Shown piece after piece: positions 54,652-63,563 of a stretch of 64,000 nucleotides of DNA. The stretch covers positions 3,032,501 through 3,096,500 of the forward strand of contig NZ_JAUSZH010000001.1 in assembly GCF_030817355.1 (NCBI RefSeq), in the 5' to 3' direction. How positions within the stretch are numbered: the stretch's first letter is position 1; the number at the start of each line of letters is the position of its first letter. The position numbers were made by a program, and so were the translations under genes. Source of the DNA: Streptomyces sp. V1I1. GTDB taxonomy: Bacteria > Actinomycetota > Actinomycetes > Streptomycetales > Streptomycetaceae. Under the pieces are notes generated by a model. That model was not told where the DNA came from. It searched no databases and worked only from the letters and a program-made list of their open reading frames with translations.

Positions 54652-54858
54652 GTGATCAAGGTTGTACGGGGCAATCCGACCCCTGAGGAGCTGGCCGCCG
54701 CACTGGCGGTGGTTCAGGCGCGCGCCGCGGCGACGGCCTCCGCGATGGAGGGCGCGCCGGCGCCGCCCGAGCAGTGGGCCGACCCGGCGCGCATCGCACG
54801 CAGCCGCAGGCCACTGCCGGGGCCGCGCGCGTGGGCGCGTACGTACTGGCCGGTGTAG
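54652..54858 (+). CDS. pccE: acyl-CoA carboxylase epsilon subunit PccE
   Basis: 68 aa from a GTG at 54652 (MIKVVRGNPTPEELAAALAV is the family N-terminus). The small epsilon subunit stabilises the alpha-beta carboxylase complex in actinobacteria and has a disordered Pro/Arg-rich tail here. Co-transcribed with pccB (GGAAGGAGC site just upstream). Confidence 0.93.
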   Translation: MIKVVRGNPTPEELAAALAVVQARAAATASAMEGAPAPPEQWADPARIARSRRPLPGPRAWARTYWPV

Positions 54859-54901
54859 GGCAAGCCGACGGGGCTCCGCCCCACACCCTGGTCCTCAAAT
54901 C

Positions 54902-54932
54902 GCCGGACGGGCTGATCTTCAGCCCGTCCGGC
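54902..54932 (+). terminator. hairpin after pccBE
   Basis: A 14-bp perfect stem (GCCGGACGGGCTGA and complement) with a 3-base loop, 43 bp downstream of the pccE stop; the preceding 54870-54882 is a GGGGCTCCGCCCC palindrome. Confidence 0.75.
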
Positions 54933-55075
54933 CGATTCCGTAGCAGGCCGAGCGCCCTTAACGGAACAGCAGTCCCATTTGGCCGCTTCGCCACCTGGAA
55001 TTAGTCCGTTGTCACCCCGGCGGTTGAGTACCCGTACTCAGGCGCCGTCCACGACCCGGCAGCAGGATCGAAGGC

Positions 55076-55204
55076 ATGCTGTGGTCCGACCCGAAGGACG
55101 AGCCCCCCAAGGAACTGCGCGAGATGCAAGCCATGATGCGCCGCGTGGGCCTTGTGCTGGCGCTGGCCATGGTGCTTGCGATGTTCGTGCTCGGGCTCCG
55201 CTGA
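55076..55204 (+). CDS. 42-aa single-span membrane protein
   Basis: ATG at 55076 to TGA at 55202-55204: [16 protein letters not shown] then a helix beginning [17 protein letters not shown] and ending LR. It lies between pccE and maf, with maf starting 20 bp later. An acidic/basic amphipathic N-terminus plus one transmembrane helix is typical of the small proteins that go unannotated. Coding is supported by length without stops, GC3 bias and an AAGGC site just upstream, but I have no family match. Confidence 0.6.
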   Translation: MLWSDPKDEPPKELREMQAMMRRVGLVLALAMVLAMFVLGLR

Positions 55205-55212
55205 CCGCCACC

Positions 55213-55218
55213 TACGAT
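55213..55218 (+). promoter_or_regulatory. -10 of a leaderless maf transcript
   Basis: TACGAT ends six bases before the maf ATG at 55225; no ribosome site. The -35 would lie in the end of the upstream 42-aa gene. Confidence 0.45.
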
Positions 55219-55224
55219 GACCCC

Positions 55225-55830
55225 ATGACCGCTCAGCGCCCCCGCATCGTCCTCGGTTCCGCCTCCCCCGCCCGGCTCAACCTGCTGCGCCATGCCGGAC
55301 TCGCCCCCGAGGTGATCGTCAGCGGCGTCGACGAGGACGCGCTGAACGCGCCGACCCCCGCCGAGCTGGCCCTGGTACTCGCCAAGGCCAAGGCAGCCGC
55401 CGTGGCCGCCCGCCCCGAGGCCGCCGGCGCGCTCGTCATCGGCTGCGACTCGATCCTCGAACTCGACGGCGAGGCCCTCGGCAAGCCGGCCGACGCGGAG
55501 GACGCCACCGCCCGCTGGAAGGCGATGCGCGGCCGCTCGGGCGTCCTGCTGACCGGCCACTGCGTGACCGACACCGCGGCCGGCCGCAGCGCGTCCGCCA
55601 CCGCGTCGACCACGGTGCGCTTCGGCGACCCGACGGACGCGGAGATCGCCGCCTACGTCGCCAGCGGCGAACCGCTGCATGTGGCGGGCGCGTTCACGCT
55701 GGACGGCCGCTCCGCGCCGTTCATCGACTCCATAGAGGGCGACCACGGGAACGTGATCGGCCTCTCGCTGCCGCTGCTGCGCAGGCTGCTGGCCGAGCTC
55801 GGTTACTCGATCACGGACCTGTGGGCGTAG
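55225..55830 (+). CDS. maf: Maf-like nucleotide pyrophosphatase
   Basis: 201 aa. Maf proteins hydrolyse non-canonical nucleoside triphosphates (dTTP/UTP or modified forms). The N-terminal [16 protein letters not shown] and the catalytic block [16 protein letters not shown] are present, with an S-A-S-P rather than S-x-S-P-R-R signature (ASPARLNLL), which keeps the phosphate-binding serines. Convergent with a small membrane protein; its stop is only two bases from the neighbour's. Confidence 0.92.
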   Translation: MTAQRPRIVLGSASPARLNLLRHAGLAPEVIVSGVDEDALNAPTPAELALVLAKAKAAAVAARPEAAGALVIGCDSILELDGEALGKPADAEDATARWKAMRGRSGVLLTGHCVTDTAAGRSASATASTTVRFGDPTDAEIAAYVASGEPLHVAGAFTLDGRSAPFIDSIEGDHGNVIGLSLPLLRRLLAELGYSITDLWA

Positions 55831-55831
55831 T

Positions 55832-56299
55832 TCAGGCTGTGGCGGGGGCCTCGGTCTCCGCCCCGTTGCCGTTGCCGTTCTCGGCGCCGGGCCCCTTGTC
55901 CTTCTCCTTCTCCTTGCCGTACGACACCAGCGTCAGCACGATCAGCGCCAGCACGACCATCAGGAACGCGAACGCGTCCCACCCCACGAGCCCCACCGTC
56001 AGCGCTCCGAATACCCCGTGCACGATCGCGCAACTGATCAGCAGGATCCGGGCGATACGCCCCGGGGCCCGGTCGCGCAGCCCCATCAGCAGACACAACA
56101 CGCCACACGTCGCCAGATACAGGCCGAAGACCCCGCCCATCACCCAGGTGCCCGCGACCATCGCGCCCGGGTCCAGGTGGGCGAGAGACATGTTCTGGTT
56201 GTCCGCCAAGGTGGCGAGGATGCCGTTGATCAGCACGATGCCGACGGCCTCAACCAGCAGAACAATCGCGGCCACCACGGCCACCGGTCTGCGCGCCAC
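55832..56299 (-). CDS. four-span membrane protein of unknown function
   Basis: 155 aa with four predicted helices (VAVVAAIVLLVEAVGIVLIN, TWVMGGVFGLYLATCGVLC, ILLISCAIVHGVFGALTVG, AFAFLMVVLALIVLTLVSY) and a charged, repetitive C-terminal tail (KEKEKDKGPGAENGNGNGAE). The gene is commonly found beside maf and accA2 in Streptomyces. Confidence 0.78.
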   Translation of the reverse strand: MARRPVAVVAAIVLLVEAVGIVLINGILATLADNQNMSLAHLDPGAMVAGTWVMGGVFGLYLATCGVLCLLMGLRDRAPGRIARILLISCAIVHGVFGALTVGLVGWDAFAFLMVVLALIVLTLVSYGKEKEKDKGPGAENGNGNGAETEAPATA

Positions 56300-56655
56300 G
56301 GCGCCCCCAACCCTCTGTTACCGGAAGTACGTACGACAGCGTGAACGCTACTAACGGGTAAAGGGCTGGACAAGTGTTCCGGCACGCTCGGTCCCGCAGC
56401 AAAGAATCATTGGGCCATTCGTAGGGACTCGACAAAGAAACGTCATCCGTCGCTGGCCTCTCGAACAGAGACCTGTGCCACACCCGAGGGCTACTGTTCG
56501 AGGGAGGAACCCGTCGTACCGTGGTGCGACAAGGGATTTCGCGACTTGCGCGAGCCTCGAATCACGCTCCGTGTGGGCAAGCTCACCATTGGGGATGGGT
56601 CGAAAGGCCGTGTCGGCAGTCCCTAAACTCAGCTTGTTTCAAGGAGGGAGCCATC
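56300..56655. promoter_or_regulatory. 356-bp region upstream of accA2
   Basis: No gene seen. An inverted repeat CTCGAACAG/CTGTTCGAG with a 25-base gap lies at 56460-56468 and 56494-56502. TAAACT (56624-56629) is a possible -10 for accA2. The accA2 start has an excellent AGGAGGGAG ribosome site. Confidence 0.45.
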
Positions 56656-58410
56656 GTGCGCAAGGTGCTCATCGCCAACCGTGGCGAAATCGCTGTCCGT
56701 GTTGCCCGTGCATGCCGGGACGCCGGGATCGGGAGCGTAGCCGTCTACGCCGATCCGGACCGGGACGCTCTGCATGTCCGCGCGGCCGACGAAGCGTTCG
56801 CCCTGGGCGGTGACACCCCGGCCGCCAGCTATCTGGACATGGCCAAGGTGCTCCAGGCGGCGAAGGATTCGGGTGCCGACGCCATTCACCCCGGCTACGG
56901 ATTCCTCTCCGAGAACGCCGACTTCGCCCAGGCCGTCATCGACGCGGGTCTGACCTGGATCGGCCCACCGCCGCAGGCGATCCGCGATCTGGGCGACAAG
57001 GTCGCCGCCCGTCATATCGCGCAGCGCGCCGGCGCCCCGCTGGTCGCCGGTACACCCGACCCGGTCTCCGGCGCCGACGAGGTCGTCACCTTCGCCGAGG
57101 AGCACGGGCTGCCGATCGCGATCAAGGCGGCGTTCGGCGGTGGCGGCCGCGGTCTGAAGGTCGCCCGCACCCTCGAAGAGGTGCCGGAGCTGTACGACTC
57201 CGCCGTGCGCGAGGCGATCGCCGCCTTCGGCCGCGGCGAGTGCTTCGTCGAGCGGTACCTGGACAAGCCGCGGCACGTGGAGACCCAGTGCCTGGCCGAC
57301 TCCCACGGCAACGTCGTCGTCGTTTCGACCCGTGACTGCTCGCTGCAGCGCCGCCACCAGAAGCTGGTGGAGGAGGCCCCGGCGCCGTTCCTGTCCGAGG
57401 CGCAGAACGCCGAGCTGTACGCCGCGTCCAAGGCCATCCTGAAGGAAGCCGGCTACGTCGGCGCGGGCACCGTCGAGTTCCTCGTCGGCACCGACGGCAC
57501 CATCTCCTTCCTGGAGGTCAACACCCGGCTCCAGGTCGAGCACCCGGTCACCGAAGAGGTCACCGGCATCGACCTGGTCCGCGAGATGTTCCGGATCGCG
57601 GACGGCGAGGAGCTCGGCTACGACGACCCCGCGGTGCGCGGGCACTCGTTCGAGTTCCGCATCAACGGTGAGGACCCGGGCCGGGGCTTCCTGCCCGCCC
57701 CCGGCACCGTCACCACCTTCGCGCCGCCGTCCGGCCCCGGCGTCCGCCTCGACGCGGGCGTCGAGTCCGGCAGCGTCATCGGCCCGGCCTGGGACTCCCT
57801 GCTGGCCAAGCTGATCGTCACCGGCGCCAGCCGTGAGCAGGCGCTGCAGCGCGCGGCGCGTGCGCTGGCGGAGTTCAACGTCGAGGGCATGGCCACCGCC
57901 ATCCCCTTCCACCGCGCGGTCGTCACCGACCCGGCGTTCACCGCCAGCCCGTTCCGCGTGCACACCCGGTGGATCGAGACGGAGTTCGTCAACGACATCA
58001 AGCCGTTCGTCGCTCCGGCAGAGACGGACACGGACGAGGAGCCGGGCCGCGAGACGGTCATCGTCGAGGTCGGCGGCAAGCGCCTGGAGGTCTCGCTGCC
58101 CTCCTCACTCGGCATGTCGCTCGCCCGTACCGGCCTGGCCGCCGGTGCCAAGCCCAAGCGGCGCGCCGCGAAGAAGTCCGCGTCGGCGGCCTCCGGCGAC
58201 ACCCTCGCGTCCCCGATGCAGGGCACGATCGTCAAGATCGCGGTCGAGGAGGGCCAGGAGGTCAATGAGGGCGACCTCGTCGTCGTACTCGAAGCGATGA
58301 AGATGGAGCAGCCGCTCAACGCGCACCGCTCCGGCACCATCAAGGGCCTGTCGGCCGAGGTCGGCGCGTCCATCTCGTCAGGCGCGACGATCTGCGAGAT
58401 CAAGGACTGA
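56656..58410 (+). CDS. accA2: acyl-CoA (acetyl/propionyl-CoA) carboxylase alpha subunit AccA2
   Basis: 584 aa from the GTG at 56656 ([19 protein letters not shown]). The biotin carboxylase domain (ATP-grasp loop [33 protein letters not shown]) occupies about the first 450 residues; the C-terminal biotin carboxyl carrier domain has the biotinylated lysine K549 in LEAMKMEQP, linked by a Lys/Ala-rich hinge. It supplies carboxybiotin to PccB and AccB-type beta subunits for malonyl- and methylmalonyl-CoA. BirA in this window should biotinylate it. Confidence 0.95.
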   Translation: MRKVLIANRGEIAVRVARACRDAGIGSVAVYADPDRDALHVRAADEAFALGGDTPAASYLDMAKVLQAAKDSGADAIHPGYGFLSENADFAQAVIDAGLTWIGPPPQAIRDLGDKVAARHIAQRAGAPLVAGTPDPVSGADEVVTFAEEHGLPIAIKAAFGGGGRGLKVARTLEEVPELYDSAVREAIAAFGRGECFVERYLDKPRHVETQCLADSHGNVVVVSTRDCSLQRRHQKLVEEAPAPFLSEAQNAELYAASKAILKEAGYVGAGTVEFLVGTDGTISFLEVNTRLQVEHPVTEEVTGIDLVREMFRIADGEELGYDDPAVRGHSFEFRINGEDPGRGFLPAPGTVTTFAPPSGPGVRLDAGVESGSVIGPAWDSLLAKLIVTGASREQALQRAARALAEFNVEGMATAIPFHRAVVTDPAFTASPFRVHTRWIETEFVNDIKPFVAPAETDTDEEPGRETVIVEVGGKRLEVSLPSSLGMSLARTGLAAGAKPKRRAAKKSASAASGDTLASPMQGTIVKIAVEEGQEVNEGDLVVVLEAMKMEQPLNAHRSGTIKGLSAEVGASISSGATICEIKD

Positions 58411-58435
58411 CGTCCGGCCGTCCGGCTGTGTTCAT

Positions 58436-58483
58436 ACGTGTGGGGCCTGCTCGTTCGAGTGAGAACGGGCAGGCCCCACACGT
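58436..58483. terminator. strong bidirectional terminator after accA2
   Basis: A stem of about 20 bp (ACGTGTGGGGCCTGC then CGTT, one mismatch) with a small loop, between accA2 and the convergent MFS gene. Confidence 0.88.
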
Positions 58484-58487
58484 GTGT

Positions 58488-59918
58488 TCATGATCCGTCG
58501 GCGGGTGTGCGGGACAGCAGCAGCAGGGCGAGCGCGATCGCCATGAAGACCGCGGCCGCCAGCAGCCCCGCGGAGAAGCCCTCAGTCATGGCGTGGGGCC
58601 CCAAGCTGCCCGCGCCGCGCACGGCGCTCCCGTACACCGTCACCAGCGCCGAGAGGCCGAGCGCGCCGCCGACCTGCTGCATGGTCTGCATCAGACCGGA
58701 GGCCGCGCCCGCCTGGTCGGGGCGGATACCGCTGAGGATGAGGACGCTGAGCGGCATGAAGACGAGTCCGACGCCGAAGCCGTTCACGGCGAGCGGGACG
58801 AAGAGGGTGGTCCAGTAACCGCTGCCGGTGGAGAGCGTGGACTGCCACAGCACGCCGGCGATCGCGAGGGCGAGTCCCGTCCCCGCGACTTTCTTCAGGC
58901 CGTGGCGGGCGAGCAGCTTCCCGGCGAAGGTGGAGGCGGCGAAGGTGCCGGCGGCGAGCGGCAGGAAGGCGGCTCCGGCGCGCAACGGGCTGTAGTCGCG
59001 TACGAATTGGAAGTACTGGGTGTCGAAGTAGAAGACGCCGAACATCGCGGCGGGCACCAGCAGCATCCCGGCGAAGGCGATAACCCGGTTGCGTACGGCG
59101 AAGAGTTCGAGCGGTACGACGGGCTGCCGGACCCGGCGCTCGATGAGCAGGAAGACCGGCAGCAGTACGGCGGCGACGACGAACGCCCAGCCGACCTGGG
59201 GATCGCTCCAGCCGTGGTCGGCGGCGCGGATGAAGGCGTAGACGAGGGCGGTCACGCCGCCGGTGCCGGTGAGCGCGCCGGCGAGGTCGAAACGGGCCCG
59301 GCGGCGTGCGGTCTCGGCGATGCCGAGCGGGACCAGGGCGGCGACGGCGAGGCCGACGGGCACATTGATGAAGAGCGTCCAGCGCCAGGAGCCGGCCTCG
59401 GTGAGGATGCCGCCGAGGATCATGCCGATCGCGGAGCCGGCGGCGGCCATGGAGGTGAACAGGCTGAGCGCGCGGTCGCGTTCCCGTCCCTGGCCGAAGG
59501 TGGTGGCGACGAGGGCGAGGGTGGATGGCGCGGTGAGTGCGGCGGCGGCGCCCTGGGCGGCGCGGGCGAAGAGCAGCCAGCCGGCGCTGTCGACGAGGCC
59601 GCCGACGAGGGAGGCGGCGGTGAAGGCGAGCACGCCGATGAGGAGGGCGCGGCGGCGGCCGATGAGGTCGCCGATCCGGCCGCCGATGAGGAGGAGGCCG
59701 CCGAAGGCGAGGGTGTAGGCGTTGAGCACCCAGGACAGGCCGGCGGAGCTGAAGCCGAGCTCCTCGCCGATGTCGGGGAGGGCGATGTTCACGACGGTCG
59801 CGTCGAGCATCAGCATCATCTGGCAGGTCAGGATGAGCGTGAGGGCGAGGGCGGGCCGGTGGCGGGACCGGGTGGGCGGCGGCGCGGGAGCGGTGTCGGT
59901 GAGCCCGGCTTCGGACAT
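58488..59918 (-). CDS. MFS drug transporter, DHA2 (EmrB/QacA) type
   Basis: 476 aa from the ATG at 59918; 14 predicted spans. Motif A (GGRIGDLIGRRRALLIG), motif D1 (LDATVVNIALPDIGEEL) and motif C (SAIGMILGGIL) of DHA2 proton antiporters are present. It is divergent from a TetR regulator with a twin operator between them, indicating a ligand-inducible multidrug or self-resistance pump. Confidence 0.93.
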   Translation of the reverse strand: MSEAGLTDTAPAPPPTRSRHRPALALTLILTCQMMLMLDATVVNIALPDIGEELGFSSAGLSWVLNAYTLAFGGLLLIGGRIGDLIGRRRALLIGVLAFTAASLVGGLVDSAGWLLFARAAQGAAAALTAPSTLALVATTFGQGRERDRALSLFTSMAAAGSAIGMILGGILTEAGSWRWTLFINVPVGLAVAALVPLGIAETARRRARFDLAGALTGTGGVTALVYAFIRAADHGWSDPQVGWAFVVAAVLLPVFLLIERRVRQPVVPLELFAVRNRVIAFAGMLLVPAAMFGVFYFDTQYFQFVRDYSPLRAGAAFLPLAAGTFAASTFAGKLLARHGLKKVAGTGLALAIAGVLWQSTLSTGSGYWTTLFVPLAVNGFGVGLVFMPLSVLILSGIRPDQAGAASGLMQTMQQVGGALGLSALVTVYGSAVRGAGSLGPHAMTEGFSAGLLAAAVFMAIALALLLLSRTPADGS

Positions 59919-59946
59919 GCGGCGATGCCTCCAGGGGGACGACGGT

Positions 59947-59991
59947 ATACGGAGGGTTCCTCTGATTAAGATACGGAGGATGCCTCCGCTT
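59947..59991. promoter_or_regulatory. twin operator between MFS pump and TetR gene
   Basis: Two copies, 24 bp apart, of an inverted repeat: ATACGGAGG-GTT-CCTCTG (59947-59967) and ATACGGAGG-ATG-CCTCCG (59971-59991). Both arms fit a TetR half-site and the pair sits in the shared promoter region, so the regulator likely represses both genes. Confidence 0.75.
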
Positions 59992-60041
59992 TGGCGATGG
60001 CATCCTGGACAACCGGGGGCGGACTCAGGGAGGACGGCGCG

Positions 60042-60653
60042 ATGGCGACGAGCACGACGAGTACGGGGAGTACGGCGCCGGGTTCGGCACGGCCGATGCG
60101 AGCCGACGCGCGCCGCAACTACGAACGACTGCTGGCCGAAGCCCGTACCGTCTTCGCCGAGCACGGAACCGATGCGTCGCTCGAGGAGATCGCACGCCGC
60201 TCGGGCGTGGGTATCGGCACGCTGTACCGGCACTTCCCCAACCGCCACGCGATGATGAGCGCGGTCTTCCAGGACGCGCTGACCTCACTGCTGCAGCGCT
60301 CCCGCGAGCTCGCCGGGGCGGAGCAGCCGTGCGCAGCTCTGGTGGAGTGGCTGCGCGCCATCATCACTCATGCGGGTGAGTACCGCGGCCTGGCGCGGGC
60401 GCTCATGTCGGCCTCGCACGACGAGAGTTCGGCGCTGTCGGAGTGCAGCGTGCCGATGCGCGAGGCGGGCGAACGGCTGCTGGTGCGGGCGCAGGAGAGC
60501 GGCGCGGTGCGGGCGGATGTGTCGATCGGGGACCTGATGCAGCTGACGAACGCGATCGCGCTGGCGGCGGAACAGGACCCGGGGGACCCGGAGTTGGCGG
60601 ACCGGCTGCTGATGCTGACGCTGCGGGGGCTGAAGGGGGAGGCGGACGGCTGA
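60042..60653 (+). CDS. TetR family regulator of the MFS pump
   Basis: 203 aa from the ATG at 60042, eight bases after AGGGAGG. The N-terminal helix-turn-helix is typical (ASLEEIARRSGVGIGTLYRHFPNRHAMM). The ligand-binding half is helical with no close family match. Divergence from the pump and the twin operator support local autoregulated repression. Confidence 0.92.
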   Translation: MATSTTSTGSTAPGSARPMRADARRNYERLLAEARTVFAEHGTDASLEEIARRSGVGIGTLYRHFPNRHAMMSAVFQDALTSLLQRSRELAGAEQPCAALVEWLRAIITHAGEYRGLARALMSASHDESSALSECSVPMREAGERLLVRAQESGAVRADVSIGDLMQLTNAIALAAEQDPGDPELADRLLMLTLRGLKGEADG

Positions 60654-60842
60654 GGGACTTGGGGGCCGGGGGTGCCGCAGACCCCGTACGGCCTTCGGCC
60701 GTGTCAGGGTCCGGGGCGGAGCCCCGGCGCGTGAGCGGGGTGCCGTGCCCGCAGCCGCGACGGCGGGCGCTCGCGCCCCGGCGGAACAGACCGGGCCCCT
60801 GACCGCGGGGGCCAACGCCGCACCCGCGGCGCGGGCACGGCC
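60654..60842. other. intergenic, palindromic repeats only
   Basis: Convergent gap of 189 bp with a GGCCTTCGGCC hairpin and a GGGGCGGAGCCCC palindrome (60713-60725), probably serving as terminator for both flanking genes. Confidence 0.5.
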
Positions 60843-61805
60843 TCAGCGGCGGCGGAGGTCCGCCACCCTTGCTGCGCGTTCCGCTGGGGGCTGGTCCGGC
60901 GTCAGGGATCCCGCCGCCGCGCGCAGAGGGGCGCCCCCGCGGGTGCGGCGCTGACCCGGGAGAGGGACGTCCCGGCGGGGCTGGCGCCCCGTCGGGACGC
61001 CGTCACCGCCCGCGGCTCCCGCACCCGATCCGGCCACCGCGATCTGGACCCCCTGGTCCGCCAGCGCCTGGAGCTCCGTCGCCGCGCGGTCGTCGTGCGT
61101 CGGCGGCTCATCGGTGACAAGCCGCGTGATCACGTCCGTGGGCACCGTCTGGAACATCGTGTCGGTGCCCAGCTTGGTGTGGTCCGCGAGGACCACCACC
61201 TCCGCGGCGGCCTGAACCAGCGCCCGGTCGACGCTCGCCGAGAGCATGTTGGACGTGGACAGGCCGCGCTCCGCGGTCAGTCCGCTCCCGGAGAGGAAGG
61301 CACGGGACACCCGCAGTCCCTGAAGGGACTGCTCCGCGCCGCTGCCCACCAGCGCATAGTTGGAGCCGCGCAACGTCCCCCCGGTCATGACGACTTCGAC
61401 CCGGTTGGCATGCGCCAGCGCCTGAGCCACCAGCAGGGAGTTGGTGACGACGGTCAGCCCGGGGACGCGCGCAAGCCGGCGGGCCAGCTCCTGCGTCGTC
61501 GTCCCCGCGCCGACCACGATGGCCTCGCCCTCTTCGACGAGACTCGCGGCAAGATCGGCGATGGCGGTCTTCTCCGCGGTCGCGGACAAGGATTTCTGCG
61601 GAAAGCCGGACTCACGCGTAAAACCGCCCGGCAGTACCGCACCGCCGTGCCGGCGGTCGAGGAGTCCTTCTGCCTCCAGCGCCCGCACGTCCCGCCGTAC
61701 GGTCACTTCGGAGGTCTGGACGACGCGGGCGAGCTCACGGAGCGACACGGCCCCGTTGGCACGCACCATTTCGAGGATCAATTGGCGACGTTCTGCAGCG
61801 AACAC
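60843..61805 (-). CDS. DeoR/GlpR family transcriptional regulator
   Basis: 320 aa. The N-terminal DeoR helix-turn-helix (AERRQLILEMVRANGAVSLR ... TSEVTVRRDVRALEAEGLL) is followed by the phosphosugar-binding DeoRC domain (VVGAGTTTQELARRLA, VVTNSLLVAQAL, VLADHTKLG), so it probably senses a sugar phosphate. The C-terminal 60 residues (after VAGSGAGAAGG) are an Arg/Pro/Gly-rich tail not usual for the family. No sugar operon is adjacent. Confidence 0.9.
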   Translation of the reverse strand: MFAAERRQLILEMVRANGAVSLRELARVVQTSEVTVRRDVRALEAEGLLDRRHGGAVLPGGFTRESGFPQKSLSATAEKTAIADLAASLVEEGEAIVVGAGTTTQELARRLARVPGLTVVTNSLLVAQALAHANRVEVVMTGGTLRGSNYALVGSGAEQSLQGLRVSRAFLSGSGLTAERGLSTSNMLSASVDRALVQAAAEVVVLADHTKLGTDTMFQTVPTDVITRLVTDEPPTHDDRAATELQALADQGVQIAVAGSGAGAAGGDGVPTGRQPRRDVPLPGQRRTRGGAPLRAAAGSLTPDQPPAERAARVADLRRR

Positions 61806-61960
61806 GAAACTGACAGTAACCTGACCGGCCGATAGATTTCAGCACTATGCGCCGAATAACAGAAGTTGCGCCCACACGGGGCCGCCAAGTGGTATGAGCG
61901 GCACCGTAGTTGATCGCCGGATGCGGCGAGTGCCCGGGGTTCTTCGGGTTTACACCCGCA

Positions 61961-63400
61961 TCACGCCTCACCCGTCGTTTTCCGGCTCTGCAACTGCCGT
62001 GCCACCTCTGCGATCGACCCCGACAGAGACGGATACACGGTGAAAGCGTTTGCGATCTGCTCCACCGTCAGATTGTTGTCGACCGCGATCGAGACGGGAT
62101 GGATCAGTTCGCTGGCACGCGGCGAGACGACCACGCCGCCGACCACGATCCCCGTACCCGGCCGGCAGAAGATCTTGACGAAGCCGTCCCGGATGCCCTG
62201 CATCTTCGCGCGCGGGTTGCGCAGCAGCGGCAGCTTGACCGACCGCGCGTCGATCTTGCCCGCGTCCACGTCCGCCTGGCTGTAGCCGACGGTCGCGATC
62301 TCCGGGTCGGTGAAGACGTTCGACGAGACGGTCTTGAGGTTCAGCGGCTGCACCGCGTCGCCCAGGAAGTGGTACATCGCGATACGGCCCTGCATGGCCG
62401 CGACCGAGGCGAGCGCGAAGACGCCGGTGACGTCGCCTGCGGCGTACACGCCGGGGGCGCTCGTACGGGAGACCTTGTCGGTCCAGATGTGACCCGAGTC
62501 CTTGAGCCGGACCCCGGCCTCCTCCAGGCCCATGCCCGCGGAGTTCGGGATCGCGCCGACCGCCATCAGGCAGTGCGAGCCGGAGATGACCCGGCCGTCG
62601 GAGAGCGTGACCTCGACCCGGTCGCCGGCGCGCTTGGCGGACTCGGCGCGGGAGCGGGCCATGACGTTCATGCCGCGGCGGCGGAAGACGTCCTCGAGGA
62701 CGGCGGCGGCGTCCGGGTCCTCGCCGGGCAGCACGCGGTCGCGGGACGAGACGAGGGTGACCCGGGAGCCGAGCGCCTGGTACGCGCCGGCGAATTCCGC
62801 GCCCGTAACGCCGGAGCCGACCACGATGAGCTCCTCGGGGAGCTCGTTCAGGTCGTACACCTGCGTCCAGTTCAGAATCCGCTCTCCGTCGGGGAGGGCG
62901 TCCGGGATCTCGCGCGGGTGGCCGCCGGTCGCGATCAGCACGGCGTCGGCGATCAGCGTCTCCTCGGTGCCGTCCGCGGCGCGCACGACCACCTTGCGGG
63001 AGCCGTCCATCGCCTGCTGGCCCTCCAGCCGGCCGCGGCCGCGCAGCACGCGCGCGCCGGCCCGGGTGACGGAGGCGGTGATGTCGTGGGACTGGGCGAG
63101 GGCGAGCCGCTTCACCCGTCGGTTGACCTTGCCGAGGTCCACGCCGACCACGCGGGCCGCCTGCTCCAGTGGCGGGGTGTCGTCGGCCACGATGATGCCG
63201 AGCTCTTCGTAGGAGGAGTCGAAGGTCGTCATCACCTCGGCCGTGGCGATGAGGGTCTTCGACGGTACGCAGTCGGTCAGCACCGACGCCCCGCCGAGGC
63301 CGTCGCAGTCGACGACGGTCACCTCCGCGCCGAGCTGGGCGCCCACCAGGGCCGCCTCGTATCCGCCGGGTCCGCCGCCGATGATCACGATCCGGGTCAC
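61961..63400 (-). CDS. lpdA: NAD(P)H-quinone dehydrogenase of the LpdA/flavoprotein disulfide reductase family
   Basis: 479 aa from the GTG at 63400 (TRIVIIGGGPGGYEAALV). FAD-binding GGGPGG, NAD-binding VVGSGVTGAEFAGA and the C-terminal dimer domain are typical of dihydrolipoamide dehydrogenase-like enzymes. The redox motif reads GGASVLTDCVPSK: the second cysteine (C44) is present but the first position is Ser39, so a disulfide cannot form there. The same substitution pattern occurs in mycobacterial LpdA (Rv3303c), a quinone reductase rather than a lipoamide dehydrogenase, which is the better functional assignment. The usual His-Glu dyad region near the C-terminus is also altered (SELIHPVSIAVD). 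Confidence 0.88.
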   Translation of the reverse strand: MTRIVIIGGGPGGYEAALVGAQLGAEVTVVDCDGLGGASVLTDCVPSKTLIATAEVMTTFDSSYEELGIIVADDTPPLEQAARVVGVDLGKVNRRVKRLALAQSHDITASVTRAGARVLRGRGRLEGQQAMDGSRKVVVRAADGTEETLIADAVLIATGGHPREIPDALPDGERILNWTQVYDLNELPEELIVVGSGVTGAEFAGAYQALGSRVTLVSSRDRVLPGEDPDAAAVLEDVFRRRGMNVMARSRAESAKRAGDRVEVTLSDGRVISGSHCLMAVGAIPNSAGMGLEEAGVRLKDSGHIWTDKVSRTSAPGVYAAGDVTGVFALASVAAMQGRIAMYHFLGDAVQPLNLKTVSSNVFTDPEIATVGYSQADVDAGKIDARSVKLPLLRNPRAKMQGIRDGFVKIFCRPGTGIVVGGVVVSPRASELIHPVSIAVDNNLTVEQIANAFTVYPSLSGSIAEVARQLQSRKTTGEA

Positions 63401-63550
63401 TGGGGTTACGCCTCGCGCTCTCGTTACGTTCTGCCGGGTTCGGGGGATGGCCCTTGGGACCGCAGTACGTCCCCCATTGTCCCGCACGGTTCAAGTGCCA
63501 TCGCCCCGGGTCCCTCGATTGGTGAACGGCGACCACCCGTGCCCCTCCCG

Positions 63551-63556
63551 TACCCT
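63551..63556 (+). promoter_or_regulatory. -10 of a leaderless transcript
   Basis: TACCCT ends seven bases before the ATG at 63564, with no ribosome site. Confidence 0.45.
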
Positions 63557-63563
63557 CGATCCC

